Source of the DNA: Adiantum capillus-veneris
Taxonomy: Eukaryota; Streptophyta; Polypodiopsida; Polypodiales; Pteridaceae
Length of the DNA stretch: 64,000 nucleotides
Direction of reading: 5' to 3'
NCBI GenBank assembly: GCA_014529385.2
Contig: CM043964.1
Location: 2,963,497 to 3,027,496, forward strand
Both the position numbers and the translations under genes were made by a program. The notes beneath the pieces are model-generated. The model saw only the letters and a program-made list of their open reading frames with translations. It was not told the DNA's origin and made no database searches. This document shows positions 40,693 through 51,272 of the stretch, piece by piece (position 1 is the stretch's first letter; each line of letters starts with the position of its first letter).

Positions 40693-42685
40693 CTATGCAA
40701 AATGACCACCACACGCTTCCTCATGCAAACATTTTAGAAGGGCTGGGATTTCCTCAATAGTTGGTACTCTTCTGCACACTTGATCCTTCCCTCTTTGATA
40801 GAGGGATCCTTCTAGGAAGAGATACGTGCTTGCCTTCTTCATGAGTCTCCTCTTCTTAGCCTTCGTGAAGCCTTGTGGAAACTCACCCTCCAAAATGTAG
40901 CTAATAATGGGAGTCAATGACTCCAATCCCTGGTATCTCGGTTGCTTGATAGTTGCCGCCACCATGATGACCTGCACTTCTTTCTCAACACATGTAACCA
41001 CTTGTTGTGCAAGTAAATCGGCATCTTCATTTTGTTTCCTAGGAATATGATATAGTTGCACTTCTTCAAACTGATTAAACATCCTACGAATGGCATGAAC
41101 TTTTGTCCTTAAGCTTTCATTCTTGCATGCCCAAATGCCTAAAATTTGCTTCACAATGAGAAGTGCATCTCCTTTTACCATGAGACGTTGTATACCTTGG
41201 CCAATGCATATCTTTAAACCATGAAGTAGTGTGTCGTATTCTGTTTCATTGTTGCTAGTTGAACCTAGTAGATTGACCTTCTCTTTCATGACCACCTCCC
41301 CACTTGGGTTGAGCAACACTAGCCCTCCCCCTGCTTTTCCTGTGACTCGTCGAAAAGTTCCATCAAAGAACAAGGTAAAAGCATTAGGAATATTTTTCGG
41401 TGGTGGCAATGGTAGGGTCTTTATTTCAGGCACCTTAATCTCCTTCTCATGTACCCTATAAGTAAGGATCCCTGCCAATTGTACACGCACACTATCTTCT
41501 ACCTTGAAAGAGTATTTGAACTCTTGCAATTCCATAATCCACTTTGAGATCCTAGTGCTAAGATTTATTTGAGATGACACCCAAGGAAACAAATTTTCTG
41601 CAGTGAGAATTACAAAAGGTTTTGGTAGTAAGTAGGATCTAAACTTTCTCACCGCAAACATGAGAGAAAGCATCATGAGTTCTGCCTCCGTGTAGCCTCT
41701 CTGTAAAGCATTCATGACCCTACTAGCAAAGTAGATGGGTCGCATTTTGGTACTGTGGGGATCTTGTTGTAGCAAAACCGCACCAATTGTTTCTTTCCCA
41801 ACAATAGAGCTAACAAAGAATGTGTACTCCCAACAAGGAGGCATGAGTGTTGGTAGCTCTGACAAAATGACTTTAATGTTACAAAAGTGCTCTTCAAGCT
41901 CATCAGACCATGCAAATTCTACTTGTTGTGTCAACTTTTGCAAAGGATGAAGCAACTCCGAAGCTAAGTGAATAAAGCGTGACATATACTTCACCTTTTG
42001 AATGAATGAGATGACCACTTTGAGATTCTTGGGTGATGGGAGCTCAATAAGAGCCTTTGCCTTTGAAGGATCCACCTCAATGCCTTTATAGGAAACCTTG
42101 TGACCAAGCAAGATAACTTCATCCTCACCTATGTGGCACTTGTCGGGGTTGAGTTGACCTCCCATGTCATAGATCTTCTTTAAACCTTCTTCTACCCTTT
42201 GTAGATGCAATGATTTTGAGCTATAAATGCAAAAATCATCAATAAAAACCCTAATGGACTTTCCAAAGAATTTTTGAAACACCATGTTCATGAAGCGTTG
42301 TAAAGTTGCAGGAGCATTTGTCAGGCCAAATGGCATGACTCTAAAAGCATAACAACCCCAAGGAGTGATGAAGGTTGTTTTCAATTGATCTTCCAATGCG
42401 ATACCTATTTGAAAGTAACCCGAGTAGCCATCACACACAGTGTACTTCTCATGACCAGCTACCTCATTTAGTATCTCATCCTGAAATGGGAGGGGAAAGT
42501 GATCTCTTTTTGTTGCCTCATTGAGTAGACGGTAATCCACACACACCCTCCACTTGCCATTTTTCTTAGGAGTGACAACAACAGGAGAGACCCACTCTAA
42601 ATTCTCCACTGGATAAATGAAACCTGCTGCTAGAAGCTTTCTTACCTCCTTGAGTAAAAGCTTGCTCCTTGATGACTCCTAGCCT
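40693..42685 (-). pseudogene. X reverse transcriptase, RNase H and Tat-type second RNase H
   Basis: The frame is open from 42609 down to 40693; a frameshift near 42660 separates it from protease. Reverse transcriptase: EWVSPVVVTPKKNGKWRVC, CDGYSGYFQIG and VFIDDFCIYS (F-I-D-D at 42235-42246). The first RNase H has lost its first acidic residue: the expected D-A-S reads VSSIVGKETIGAVLLQ. A second RNase H of the archaeal type follows, with LFFDGTFRRVTGKAGGGLVL, NNETEYDTLLHGL, VKGDALLIVKQI and QNEDADLLA, and its acidic residues are present. This dual arrangement is characteristic of the plant Tat lineage. Confidence 0.88.
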
Positions 42686-43777
42686 TCATAGCTTTTGAGC
42701 CTTAGGTGTGGCCTCTGGCTTCAACTCAATTTTGTGTTGAACAGCATCTACTCCACGCACATCGGTGTAGTCTTTAGCAAAAAGCCTAGGAAATTTCCTT
42801 AACACACCTTTGAGCTCCTCTCTTTCATCCTTTGTAAGTGTTGTAGATAACATACCTTCTAGCATTCTTTCATCTTCCACTTTTTGGTTTTCTTGGAAAC
42901 CTACCTCTTCCAAACCTGGGCAAGAGGTCTCTTGGTTGTTTGGCTTAAACCTTACCCCCATGACTTCGATGGAAGACTCCTCTTCAGTATTGCTGCCGCT
43001 ACTTTCTCCTTCTGAAGTGCTATTGGTCAAGCCTTCTTCCATATCACTTTGAGATGATTCTTCATGGAGCTCCTCTTGGCGTTGCTCCTTCATGTCAAAG
43101 ACAACCTTCTTATGATTGTCATTCCTACAAATTATCTTTCCACTCTCCCAATCCTGCAAAGCTCGCATTTTCATTAGCCATGGTCTTCCTAGGATAAATG
43201 GGTAACCATTTCCTTTGGTAGACATGACATAGAAATCCACTGCCTTCTTAATGCCAAAGGCCTCCACAAAAACATTTTTACAAATGCCTATGCACCTAGC
43301 TTTGCTATTGTTTGCCATCTTGACTTGAATTTCAGGTGTCTCATGGATGTGCATGCCTAGTTTTTGCATGATTCCCTCTATCATGATGCAAATTTGTGCA
43401 CCCCCATCCACTAGACCTTTCCTAACCAATATTCCTTTGATGTAACAATCTAGCACAGGTGTAATATCCTCATTCATTTCAGCATGTGCAATTTTTACAA
43501 TAGGCACACTCTCTTTTACCTTTCTCCTAGTGCTAACTGCCTTCGTTAAATCCTTCCTAACTTGTGGGCATAATGCAAGAAACTGAGGCCATGAGATATC
43601 AGGACCCTTACCTCTCATGTCTTCCAATAGGTTGTATGGAGCCATACCATGTCCAAGAGGGAATTCTTGGAGGTTGATACGACGTCGAGTCCTCTTAGCT
43701 TCCTTGGTCTCCTTTGCCTTCTTTTCTCGTCCATGGTCACTTTGTGATGTAACCCCTTCTTTCTCCTTACCTTTTCC
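42686..43777 (-). pseudogene. X protease and linker
   Basis: This is in frame with gag after TGA at 43780-43778. A basic linker (KAKETKEAKRTRRR) leads to MAPYNLLEDMRGKGPDISW. The protease has KGLVDGGAQICIMIEG, with D-G-G in place of D-S-G or D-T-G, and PFILGRPWLMKMRALQDW. An acidic linker with many Ser and Glu follows, then KDYTDVRGVDAVQHKIEL, which leads into reverse transcriptase. A TGA at 42688-42686 and a frameshift end it. D-G-G is common in plant Tat proteases as I know them. Confidence 0.82.
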
Positions 43778-44782
43778 TCAGCCACGCTTAATGCCATTTG
43801 CTTCCATGTCAACCTCTTTTGAATTTGTCACCTCTAGCACATGCACATTTGGTTCTGGCAAAGGTGGAACTCCTTCCACTCCTTGTGGAGGTGGTCTTGC
43901 TCCATTTGGCCTTTGTAGAAGCCTTGGTTGTCGACCAGTTCCTTCACCTGCATTCATCACTGGGTAATTCAAGTTAGGTCTCCCTGGCTCCCCACGGGGC
44001 CAAGGACAATTATACATCCCATGTCCAGACTCTCCGCAATTCCAACATTGCAAGACTCTCCTAGGTCGTGGATCTCGCTCTTCAGACTTCTTTGCTTGTC
44101 CCTTTGGTCCTACAGCTTGTGCAAGGTGAATTGACAAGCTTCTTAAAGATTCATTTAACTTCTCAATCACTTCCATCGTTACCTCAGGAAGCTCCTTAGA
44201 TGTCAATGCTTGTGACTTACCTTTGGGTCTAAGACCTTCTATTGGAACCTCCCCCCTTAAGAACTTGAGTTTCCTATATTTCTCAGCAGCCCTAGTTTCA
44301 GTTGCATCAAAGGTAGCAGGTGCACCGGCCTCAACTTTTATCTTAAGGTCAGGAAAGAGTCCGGCTATGAACCTCTCCTTCTTTAGGAACTCTGCACCAT
44401 CACCAGGGTTAGCAACATTTCTCACCCATACAGCCCAAAGACGTAGAAACTCTTGCTTGTACAAGTAGTAGTCATCTAAGTCTTTTTGCTTATGAGAAAC
44501 AATGTCTTGCCATAGTTTTTGAGTGTTTTGGGGATCAAAGAAGTATTTCTTGAAACGATTCAAAACTTCTGTGTAATTCCCTTTAACTTCATCAGGCAAA
44601 GAGTCAAACCAAGTGCTAGCATCTTTCCTAAGGACTACCTCAAACATCTCTACACGTTCTTGATCAGTTACTATCCTCTTGATACGGCAAGACATCTTGA
44701 AATTCGCCAAAAATAATTCTGCATCCTCTCCAGGCTCTCCAAAGAAAAGAGGATAACCACTCATTTGCCTAGTTGTATCCAT
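43778..44782 (-). CDS. X gag
   Basis: ATG at 44782 (MDTTRQMSGYPLFFGEPGED); a TTG 18 bases upstream is in frame but less likely. The gag core includes ASTWFDSLPDEVKGNYTEVL and RFKKYFFDPQNTQKLWQDI, as in Retrotrans_gag proteins. One canonical zinc knuckle CWNCGESGHGMYNC (CX2CX4HX4C) follows, unlike the shorter spacing in Y and F. The frame is intact for 334 codons and ends with TGA at 43780-43778, in frame with protease. Confidence 0.85.
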   Translation of the reverse strand: MDTTRQMSGYPLFFGEPGEDAELFLANFKMSCRIKRIVTDQERVEMFEVVLRKDASTWFDSLPDEVKGNYTEVLNRFKKYFFDPQNTQKLWQDIVSHKQKDLDDYYLYKQEFLRLWAVWVRNVANPGDGAEFLKKERFIAGLFPDLKIKVEAGAPATFDATETRAAEKYRKLKFLRGEVPIEGLRPKGKSQALTSKELPEVTMEVIEKLNESLRSLSIHLAQAVGPKGQAKKSEERDPRPRRVLQCWNCGESGHGMYNCPWPRGEPGRPNLNYPVMNAGEGTGRQPRLLQRPNGARPPPQGVEGVPPLPEPNVHVLEVTNSKEVDMEANGIKRG

Positions 44783-45347
44783 GTTGCTGGTTTTACTCAA
44801 AAATTTCTTTTTTTTATTTTTTGTGTTGCAAAATCAAATTTCAAAGTAGAATGAAAATGTAAACGTCAAAGCTTAGATCGTAGCGAATCAATGGCAAAAT
44901 GAACGGATTGCCTGAGGCATTGATAGCCGCTACTTGCCTAGGTTCAAACATACGACAGAAAACACGTTGAAATTGTAACTTTGTGCCAACTATTACATGC
45001 ACGTCTTGTCTAGCCAAAGGAATGAATGTACGATACAAGTCCTTTTGATTCATTAACCTAGCTAAAACAAGATAAACACATGTACATCAAAAGAGACATT
45101 ATAGTCTACAATTAGGAGTATAATAGGATTTGGAGATTGTAGAATATCTCTTAATGCTTCAGCACCAAACAGGAATACAATACGTTGTTGGAAAAAGATT
45201 TTTCTATCAATGCAAACATTTATCCTAATCCCTTGCAAACTGATGAAATTGAATTGCATGAGCAGGATTAGGAGGTGGTGGATTGTTCATGTAAACACAA
45301 CTAGTTTTTGAAAACTTACCTTGTGTATGCTAACACAATCGCTCGCT
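44783..45347 (-). other. X 5' leader, noncoding
   Basis: About 565 bp lies between the primer-binding site and gag. A splice-donor-like AAG/GTAAGTTTT (minus strand) lies near 45310-45322. I see no coding signal. Confidence 0.65.
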
Positions 45348-45365
45348 CCTCCGTGGGGGCACCAA
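45348..45365 (-). other. X primer-binding site, tRNA not identified
   Basis: The minus strand reads TTGGTGCCCCCACGGAGG two bases inside the 5' LTR. Position and TGG start fit a primer-binding site. I could not assign the tRNA from memory. Confidence 0.65.
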
Positions 45366-45367
45366 TT

Positions 45368-47955
45368 TGAGGCGGTCCGGGGCGGGCAACAAGAAGAGTG
45401 GCCTCTAAGCACCCTTGTAGACTCCCGTGCTGCTCAATTGGGTTGGGGTTGGAAAAAACAACAAACACACACACAAACCCGCAACCTAACCCTACACAAA
45501 TTTGGGGCACCACCTACTTTTGGATGAGAACTAGGACGCGTAGAGAGAGAGAGAGAGAGATAGTGCTCGGGCTGCTTTGAAATGTATCGGCAACGATCAA
45601 GCAAACACAATTATATATGTAAGAAAGAGAGAGAAGAGCGAGGGGGTGCTTGTTCCATTAATACCTTCTTACAAATCTGTCATGACCGATCAATGTGAGA
45701 TTAGTATTTTTTCAACATACCTTGAGTAAATTTCACCACGACACATCACAAGAAAAGCCACCCCAATCATTGTCTTAAGGACAGGGGAGTCCTCTCCACC
45801 CTGTCGCCCTCTTACAATATGTGGGATTTATGGCTAAATTGATGACAACACCCAAACACAAGCTATCAAGAACTAAAAAAATCACCAAGACACTTACACA
45901 TCATTGTTGTCCATTACTTCACGTTGGAACAGAGACAAAGTATTCAAGCTTAGTCCAAATCAACCCTCCTTGATTCAGCAAATGTTGGGCTTACACTAGT
46001 AGGAGGAATGATAGATTTTCCACTCTCAATTGAATGATCGCTCTCTCTCTTACAATGGCATAGATTTCCCGTGCTAATCACCCCTATTACAACACATGCA
46101 CAAGCATACGACAATGAGCTTCCACTCAAGAGCTCCTTCTAGAGAGGTTGAGCTTGGCTTCTCAAGCTATAGCATAGTGCTCTTGCTTATGGCTCTCACT
46201 TTGTGTTAGCTACACCCTCCTTTTATAGCAAATTTGAAGGCTATGGTTACTCCTCTAACCATGGTTGGGTTAGATTTTCAGCACTTATCTAATTTCTTTT
46301 GCTTGAAATTATCAAGAAGTTGGTGTGGATAGATGAAGAAGAGAGAGAGGAGAGAAGTGGAGGTGATAGGACTTTTCATAGTAGGTTAGTGTTAGTAAAT
46401 TAGTAGAGTTAGTTATTTTATTGATTTACAAATGGAATTGGATATTTACAATGGGAGTATCCAAGTAGGATACAAATAAGGAAGAAAAAACTCTTAATAG
46501 GTAAGAAAACATGGATTTCTTACAATGTTGATGCTCCAAGTGTCTTGAGTAGGGTCAATTTTGACGCTTGTTGACGGTCCACTAGCTTTGACGGTACGTT
46601 TTTTTCACTCTTGACCTTCCTTTGGGAGCCAAGGTAATTGAATATGAGTAATCAATCACCATGATGATGTCTTTCAAGAGAAGAGGATGAATTTTATGGT
46701 TTTTTGATAGATATAGGTAATATGGATGAGGAAAAATGAGACTAGGTGGTCAATTTTGGAATGGAAGTGTGTGTAGGAAACATGAGTTCACCATGGTTTC
46801 TCTTATTCTTCAAGGTTTAGAAGAAGGTGAGTAGGGTGCAGAGAGGAGTGGCGAGAGAGGTGGGGATGATGAGTGGAGAGGTGTGTGTGAAAGAGGAAAA
46901 TGATAAAGTGGAAGAGGGAGTGTGGCTGCATAGCATGGGCAAACTGGGGTCCACAAATAAAATCCTAGCTCACAGCTCGTAGCTCAAAAAAATATGAAAA
47001 ACTTTGAGGTGAGATTTCAGCTCACGAGCTACAACTTTTGTTTGTATCACCTTTTCAAATTTGGGGAGCATGTGATCTTTAAAAATTCAGCAAAACCGAC
47101 TGTTTTTTCCACTGCACAAGGTCCTTGTGAGGTCCTTCTTTGGATGATTCTTTTGAATACCTCCAAGAGTGAGCTCCCCGTGGTGCATGCATGCATTCCA
47201 CATACCCTTGACCTTATTTGGTTGGTCTATAATTGAAGATATTGTTGAGATCATGATATAAGTGAATAGTACAACTAAGAAAATCAAATATTGAGGGGTC
47301 TAAAAAAATATGTACATGTCAAATATAAATAATATAGGTGGAAAAAATATAAAGGGGTCAAAATAAATCTCTCTCGTTGTAAGTCTACCATAAAAAGATG
47401 AATATTTTTGGTGTTCCAATTTATGAGAGTAAAAGAGAATAGATGTAGGAAGGAAAAATCACAATAGTGAAAAGATATACACATAAATAAAACTAGTTTT
47501 TTTGGATTTTTGTTGGGATGGAGTTACACCAAAAATAAGAGAAGTTTGCATGAAATTATTTTTATATGGAATAAAGAGTATGCAAAATGGTAAGGAAAAA
47601 TATGATAATGGTGAGTCAATGTACATAGCATAAATAACACACCATAGGTAGAAATATTTAAATAAATACCAAAATAATTATGAAAAATCCTTTTATTTAG
47701 GCCCTATATATAATGAAATATTTACACACAAATGGGCCATAATATACTTATATTTTTTATATTTTTATATTTTTTTGGCTCAACTAGCCCAGTGACTAGC
47801 TAGCTGAGGGTTTTTAAGAAGATATGGGAAAAGTCCCCTAACTCACACACACCTATATACAATGAAATGGTAGGGATAGCCACAGTGTTTGGATGATTTT
47901 GGTAGGGTGGGTTAACTCACTATGGCAATTACGGAGAGCCGAAAAACGGCTATCA
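45368..47955 (-). repeat. X 5' LTR, intact
   Basis: This 2,588-bp repeat runs from TGATAGCC (47955) to CCGCCTCA (45368) on the minus strand. TATA-like TATAAAAG on the minus strand is at 46221-46228. A short AG tract lies at 45543-45560. No frame of interest. Confidence 0.92.
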
Positions 47956-48128
47956 CTATATATGATTTTTAATTGTATATGAGAATGCAATTACTCTGCC
48001 AATGTTGTTTGATTTTGCAGTGACTGAAGGAGGCTAAGGACATTCATCTCAAAAGCTCTTCCACCTCGACGAACGAGCTTCAACTCAATAGCTTCCGAGG
48101 ACGGAATCTACATCAAGAGGGGGGCATA

Positions 48129-48646
48129 TTAACCCTCAGGCACATTCCTATCACCTACGACGGACATTGTATTATTTATTTGGTAGAGTCAGGTACCGCG
48201 CTTGTCGGTCTAATAAGAAAAGGGATAGAGTGATCCCCGATGAGAGACGCCTTCTAACTAGAACATTCAAGGGATTAGTTGGATAAGCATGGGCGCCCAA
48301 GTGTGAATGGGGCGAGCTCATATAAAAGTCAACTAAACCTAAAATTCACTCATTCTCTCATTTGTGCAATTGAAGAGTGCTCTTTTGTTAACCCTCATGC
48401 ACATTCCTATCACCTACGACGGACGCTGTATTATTTATTTGGTAGAGTCAGGTACCGGGCTTGTCGGTCCAATAGGAAAAGGGTAAGATTGATCGCCGAT
48501 GAGAGGCGCACTCTAACTGGAACATTCAAGGGATTAGTTGGCTACGCATGGGCGCCCAAGTGTGAATGGGGCAAGCTCATATAAAAGTCAACTAAACCTA
48601 AAATTCACTCATTCTCTCATTTGTGCAATTGAAGAGTGCTCTTGCT
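48129..48646 (+). repeat. Tandem 259-bp promoter-region duplication in the F middle LTR
   Basis: Unit 1 starts at 48129 and unit 2 at 48388, each beginning TTAACCCTCA. Each holds TATAAAAG (48321-48328 and 48580-48587). The C 3' LTR has a single unit (from about 56587). Confidence 0.88.
48580..48587 (+). promoter_or_regulatory. TATA box of the F LTR (proximal copy)
   Basis: TATAAAAG in GCTCATATAAAAGTCAAC, with equivalents at 48321-48328, 56779-56786 and, on the minus strand, 58357-58364. Conservation in four copies supports a promoter. Confidence 0.7.
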
Positions 48647-48972
48647 CCATCTCCATCTTCTTCTTCTTCATCCCCTTATGTGTGTGTATATGTGTGAGAG
48701 AGTGAGACAGGGAGAGAGAGGGAGTGTGTGTGCGATCGAGCATCACGAAGGCACAATGACGGCGAGGCAGTTGAGCGCGGCGTAGCGGCGTCTCCCTCTT
48801 CTTTGCGGTGAGGAATCCTCCACGACAGCAAGCGTAGAGCGGTGAGTGACACACATCGCCATCTTTAAGCTTACTAGTTTAGGCTTGTTGTGTGCTTGGA
48901 GCCATTTGTGGCTCGCACACAGTGTACCGCCAAGTTCCTTGCATTGACACGTGTAACATATGCGCACATTTT

Positions 48973-48989
48973 TGGCGCCGCTGCCAGGG
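48973..48989 (+). other. Primer-binding site of F copy C (tRNA-Asp type)
   Basis: TGGCGCCGCTGCCAGGG follows the LTR end by four bases. It matches the tRNA-Asp complement with two differences and resembles the Y site. Confidence 0.8.
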
Positions 48990-49715
48990 AATGCCATACA
49001 CTAAGCTTGAATGGCACTCTTTGCTTCTTTTGTGGTGCAATTTCAATTGTAGGAAAGGTAGGGAAGGAAGGTGTGTGTGTTGAGAAGAAGGATTTTGTGT
49101 TACTACTGTGTATTTTTTTTGTTAATAAAGTTTTGAAAGGTTACTGTGTTTTCTGTGTGTAAGGTGTTAGTATTAAGGTTGTTAGTTCTGTGTAATGTAA
49201 TGTACAGTAAGTAGGAAGTAGATGTGTGATAGATAATGAAGTATGTTAGTGTGTAACAGTAGGTGTATTAGTTGTAAGTAGGTAGGTAGAGTGTGTGTGT
49301 GTGTGCTCGTGTACATGCTGCGGCGACCTTATCCCCAAAATAAAAAATAAAAAAATTAAATAAAGGTAGGACCACTCAGGAATATCTCCCAGACCCAAGC
49401 GCAGACCCAAGCCCAAGCTCACGCTCAAGCTTAGGCCTTAGTCGCTTTTTAAAATTAATAATTTTAGCTTCACACGTAGCTAAAAATCGATTTTTTTGGA
49501 CCAACAGAGTTTCAAGTGACCGAACGTTGTGTTGTAAAGCACACCGCGACCCTCTGAGTGATACGCTCGTTTTGAGCTATCACACACTTTAATCACAAAA
49601 TCGATCATTCAAAAATATTAAAAAGCATATAAAAACGAGTGAAAACGGACATTTAAAAAGGTAAGCGGTTAACCTTCGAAGTTATTCGCCGACGCTTGTA
49701 GGGTGCCAAAGGCAC
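48990..49715 (+). other. F copy C leader, noncoding
   Basis: About 725 bp between primer-binding site and gag. It contains a (GT)n run near 49288-49304. No palindromes like those of Y are present, and I see no coding signal. Confidence 0.65.
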
Positions 49716-51272
49716 ATGCATATGCGCTCTAGTCGTGTGCTAGAGACGGAGCAACTAGAGAGAATTTCGACTTACGCGAGTTCTCATTATCCACCTACCT
49801 TAGGTTCCGGGCCCTCGGCGGGGATACAAGGTAGTACAAACCAAGACACGAACATAGCGGCTAGTGACTCTTCCTCTGACTACGACGTCATGGAGGGTTT
49901 TCCAATGCCTAATCCCGATAGCTCAAGCCAAGACATGCATGCCATGGGCCCGCGGTCCGGGCCGAGCGTGCTTAGCCGCCTAAAGGAAACCTTTAGTAGA
50001 GCCACTCGCTCCGAACATGGAGCTATGGATGTAAATGACGGGGGTGGGGAAGTAAATTCTCCATTCGTGACCAACGTAGACCCTATACCCTTAGAGAATG
50101 TGCACGTGAATACTTCATTCACTGCACCTCATGACTCTTCAGAGTTATTTCCCTCTAAGGTCATATTACCCGATGGTAGAAGCCTTGCCGAAGTGCAAGA
50201 GGTTGAGCGATATATCATTGCGGCTAGGGAAAAGGAAGTCGAGAGCTTACGCAAGGTTGAGCAACAAAATGAGTTAAAAGCGAAATCCCCTATGTCAATA
50301 TCCTTGCTAAGAGAGCAATCAAGTTCTCCTGACTTAGCAACCACTAAGGGCCAACCCCTAGAAAGCAACATTACATCTAGGTCAAAGGACACCGCTAGCA
50401 CCTCAATCCTAGATGGAGTGCTCTTAAATGAGAACTGGGAGTACGAACTACAAACAAAAACTCTAACCGACTTATACACAGGTCACACCTATCACGTGGG
50501 TTGGTTAGATGTCCTACAATCCACAATGGGTGCTACTAGTGTGGAGGATCAACAACAAAGAGTTTGTGAGGTCATCCATAGGGTCATTGAGTTAGAGAGA
50601 CAGAACAAGGGGATCAACATGTCTTCAACGGGTCTCATGAGATTCTTGGTCTGAGCCCACAAGTGATAGCTTTACCTTTCCAAGTCTAGCTCATCTTTCC
50701 CTTGATGACACCACGGCTACCATGCCTAGCCCAATGATGGGCATGCCAAGAAACACGCCATGGACCTCTTTTGTTAGTAAAGCACCACTACATGGTAGCT
50801 CAGTGCCTACAACAGCACCTACAAGTGTATACCAATTGTATACACCCATGAGTCCTCGTACTCATGTAGTCCCTACCCCTCCCATTGTTTCAACTACCTA
50901 TGCTCCACAACCACAACACCCAATGTCTTATTTCCATGGGACTATATCGGCTAGCATTAGCATGTCACATCCGACGTCTGCTATGTGTAGGGCCACACAT
51001 ATGAACTTTGGGCCACCACATGGCACAACATCGTACCCAACGTGGAACCCAAGGGCTTCCTATGCACGAAGCCCAATGCCAATACCTACTCCACATGTAG
51101 TCTCGGGAGTACCTCCACCCACGGTTCCTGCTCCCTTAGGTGACTTGGCAACATTTTCTCAAGCTATTGGTCAATCTATTGCTGAGAATATGCGTAACAC
51201 ACCTGATAGAGAGCATAGAAGTAAGGCAGTACAAATAGCCAAGCTCACACAAAAATTTAGTGGGATGGGGAT
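49716..51272 (+). pseudogene. F copy C gag, N-terminal and Pro-rich part
   Basis: ATG at 49716 opens 312 codons (MHMRSSRVLETEQLERIS), Ser/Asp/Glu-rich with a helical stretch around YIIAAREKEVESLRKVEQQ. A TGA at 50652-50654 and a frameshift follow. The next segment (50722-51276) is Pro/Thr/His-rich and low in complexity. It ends as the gag core begins in another frame. There is no counterpart in F-c, whose gag start is lost, so this is the only view of the F gag N-terminus in the window. Confidence 0.7.

Larger units (their letters stand above)
17789..47955 (-). mobile_element. X: Tat-like Ty3/gypsy element, minus strand, carrying Y in its 3' LTR
   Basis: X is inserted in the F middle LTR. 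Its LTRs run from TGATAGCC to CCGCCTCA on the minus strand. The 5' LTR is 45368-47955 (2,588 bp). The 3' LTR is 17789-20118 plus 39168-39485, split by Y. The internal region (39486-45367, 5.9 kb) encodes gag, protease, reverse transcriptase, RNase H, an added RNase H and integrase, all on the minus strand and all interrupted. The second RNase H after the first places X in the Tat lineage of plant gypsy elements. Confidence 0.9.
47956..48968 (+). repeat. F middle LTR, second part
   Basis: This continues from 17788 after the X insertion and ends GCGCACA before the primer-binding site. It contains a tandem 259-bp duplication with two TATA boxes, and GA- and TG-rich tracts near 48684-48733. Confidence 0.87.

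Noticed and set aside
46994-47236. 80-codon frame in the X 5' LTR
   Set aside because: The other X LTR copy breaks it by stops and changes, and it has no motif.
48609-49162. Small host genes near the end of the F middle LTR
   Set aside because: The frames overlap on both strands, cross the LTR boundary and are not kept in the other F LTRs.
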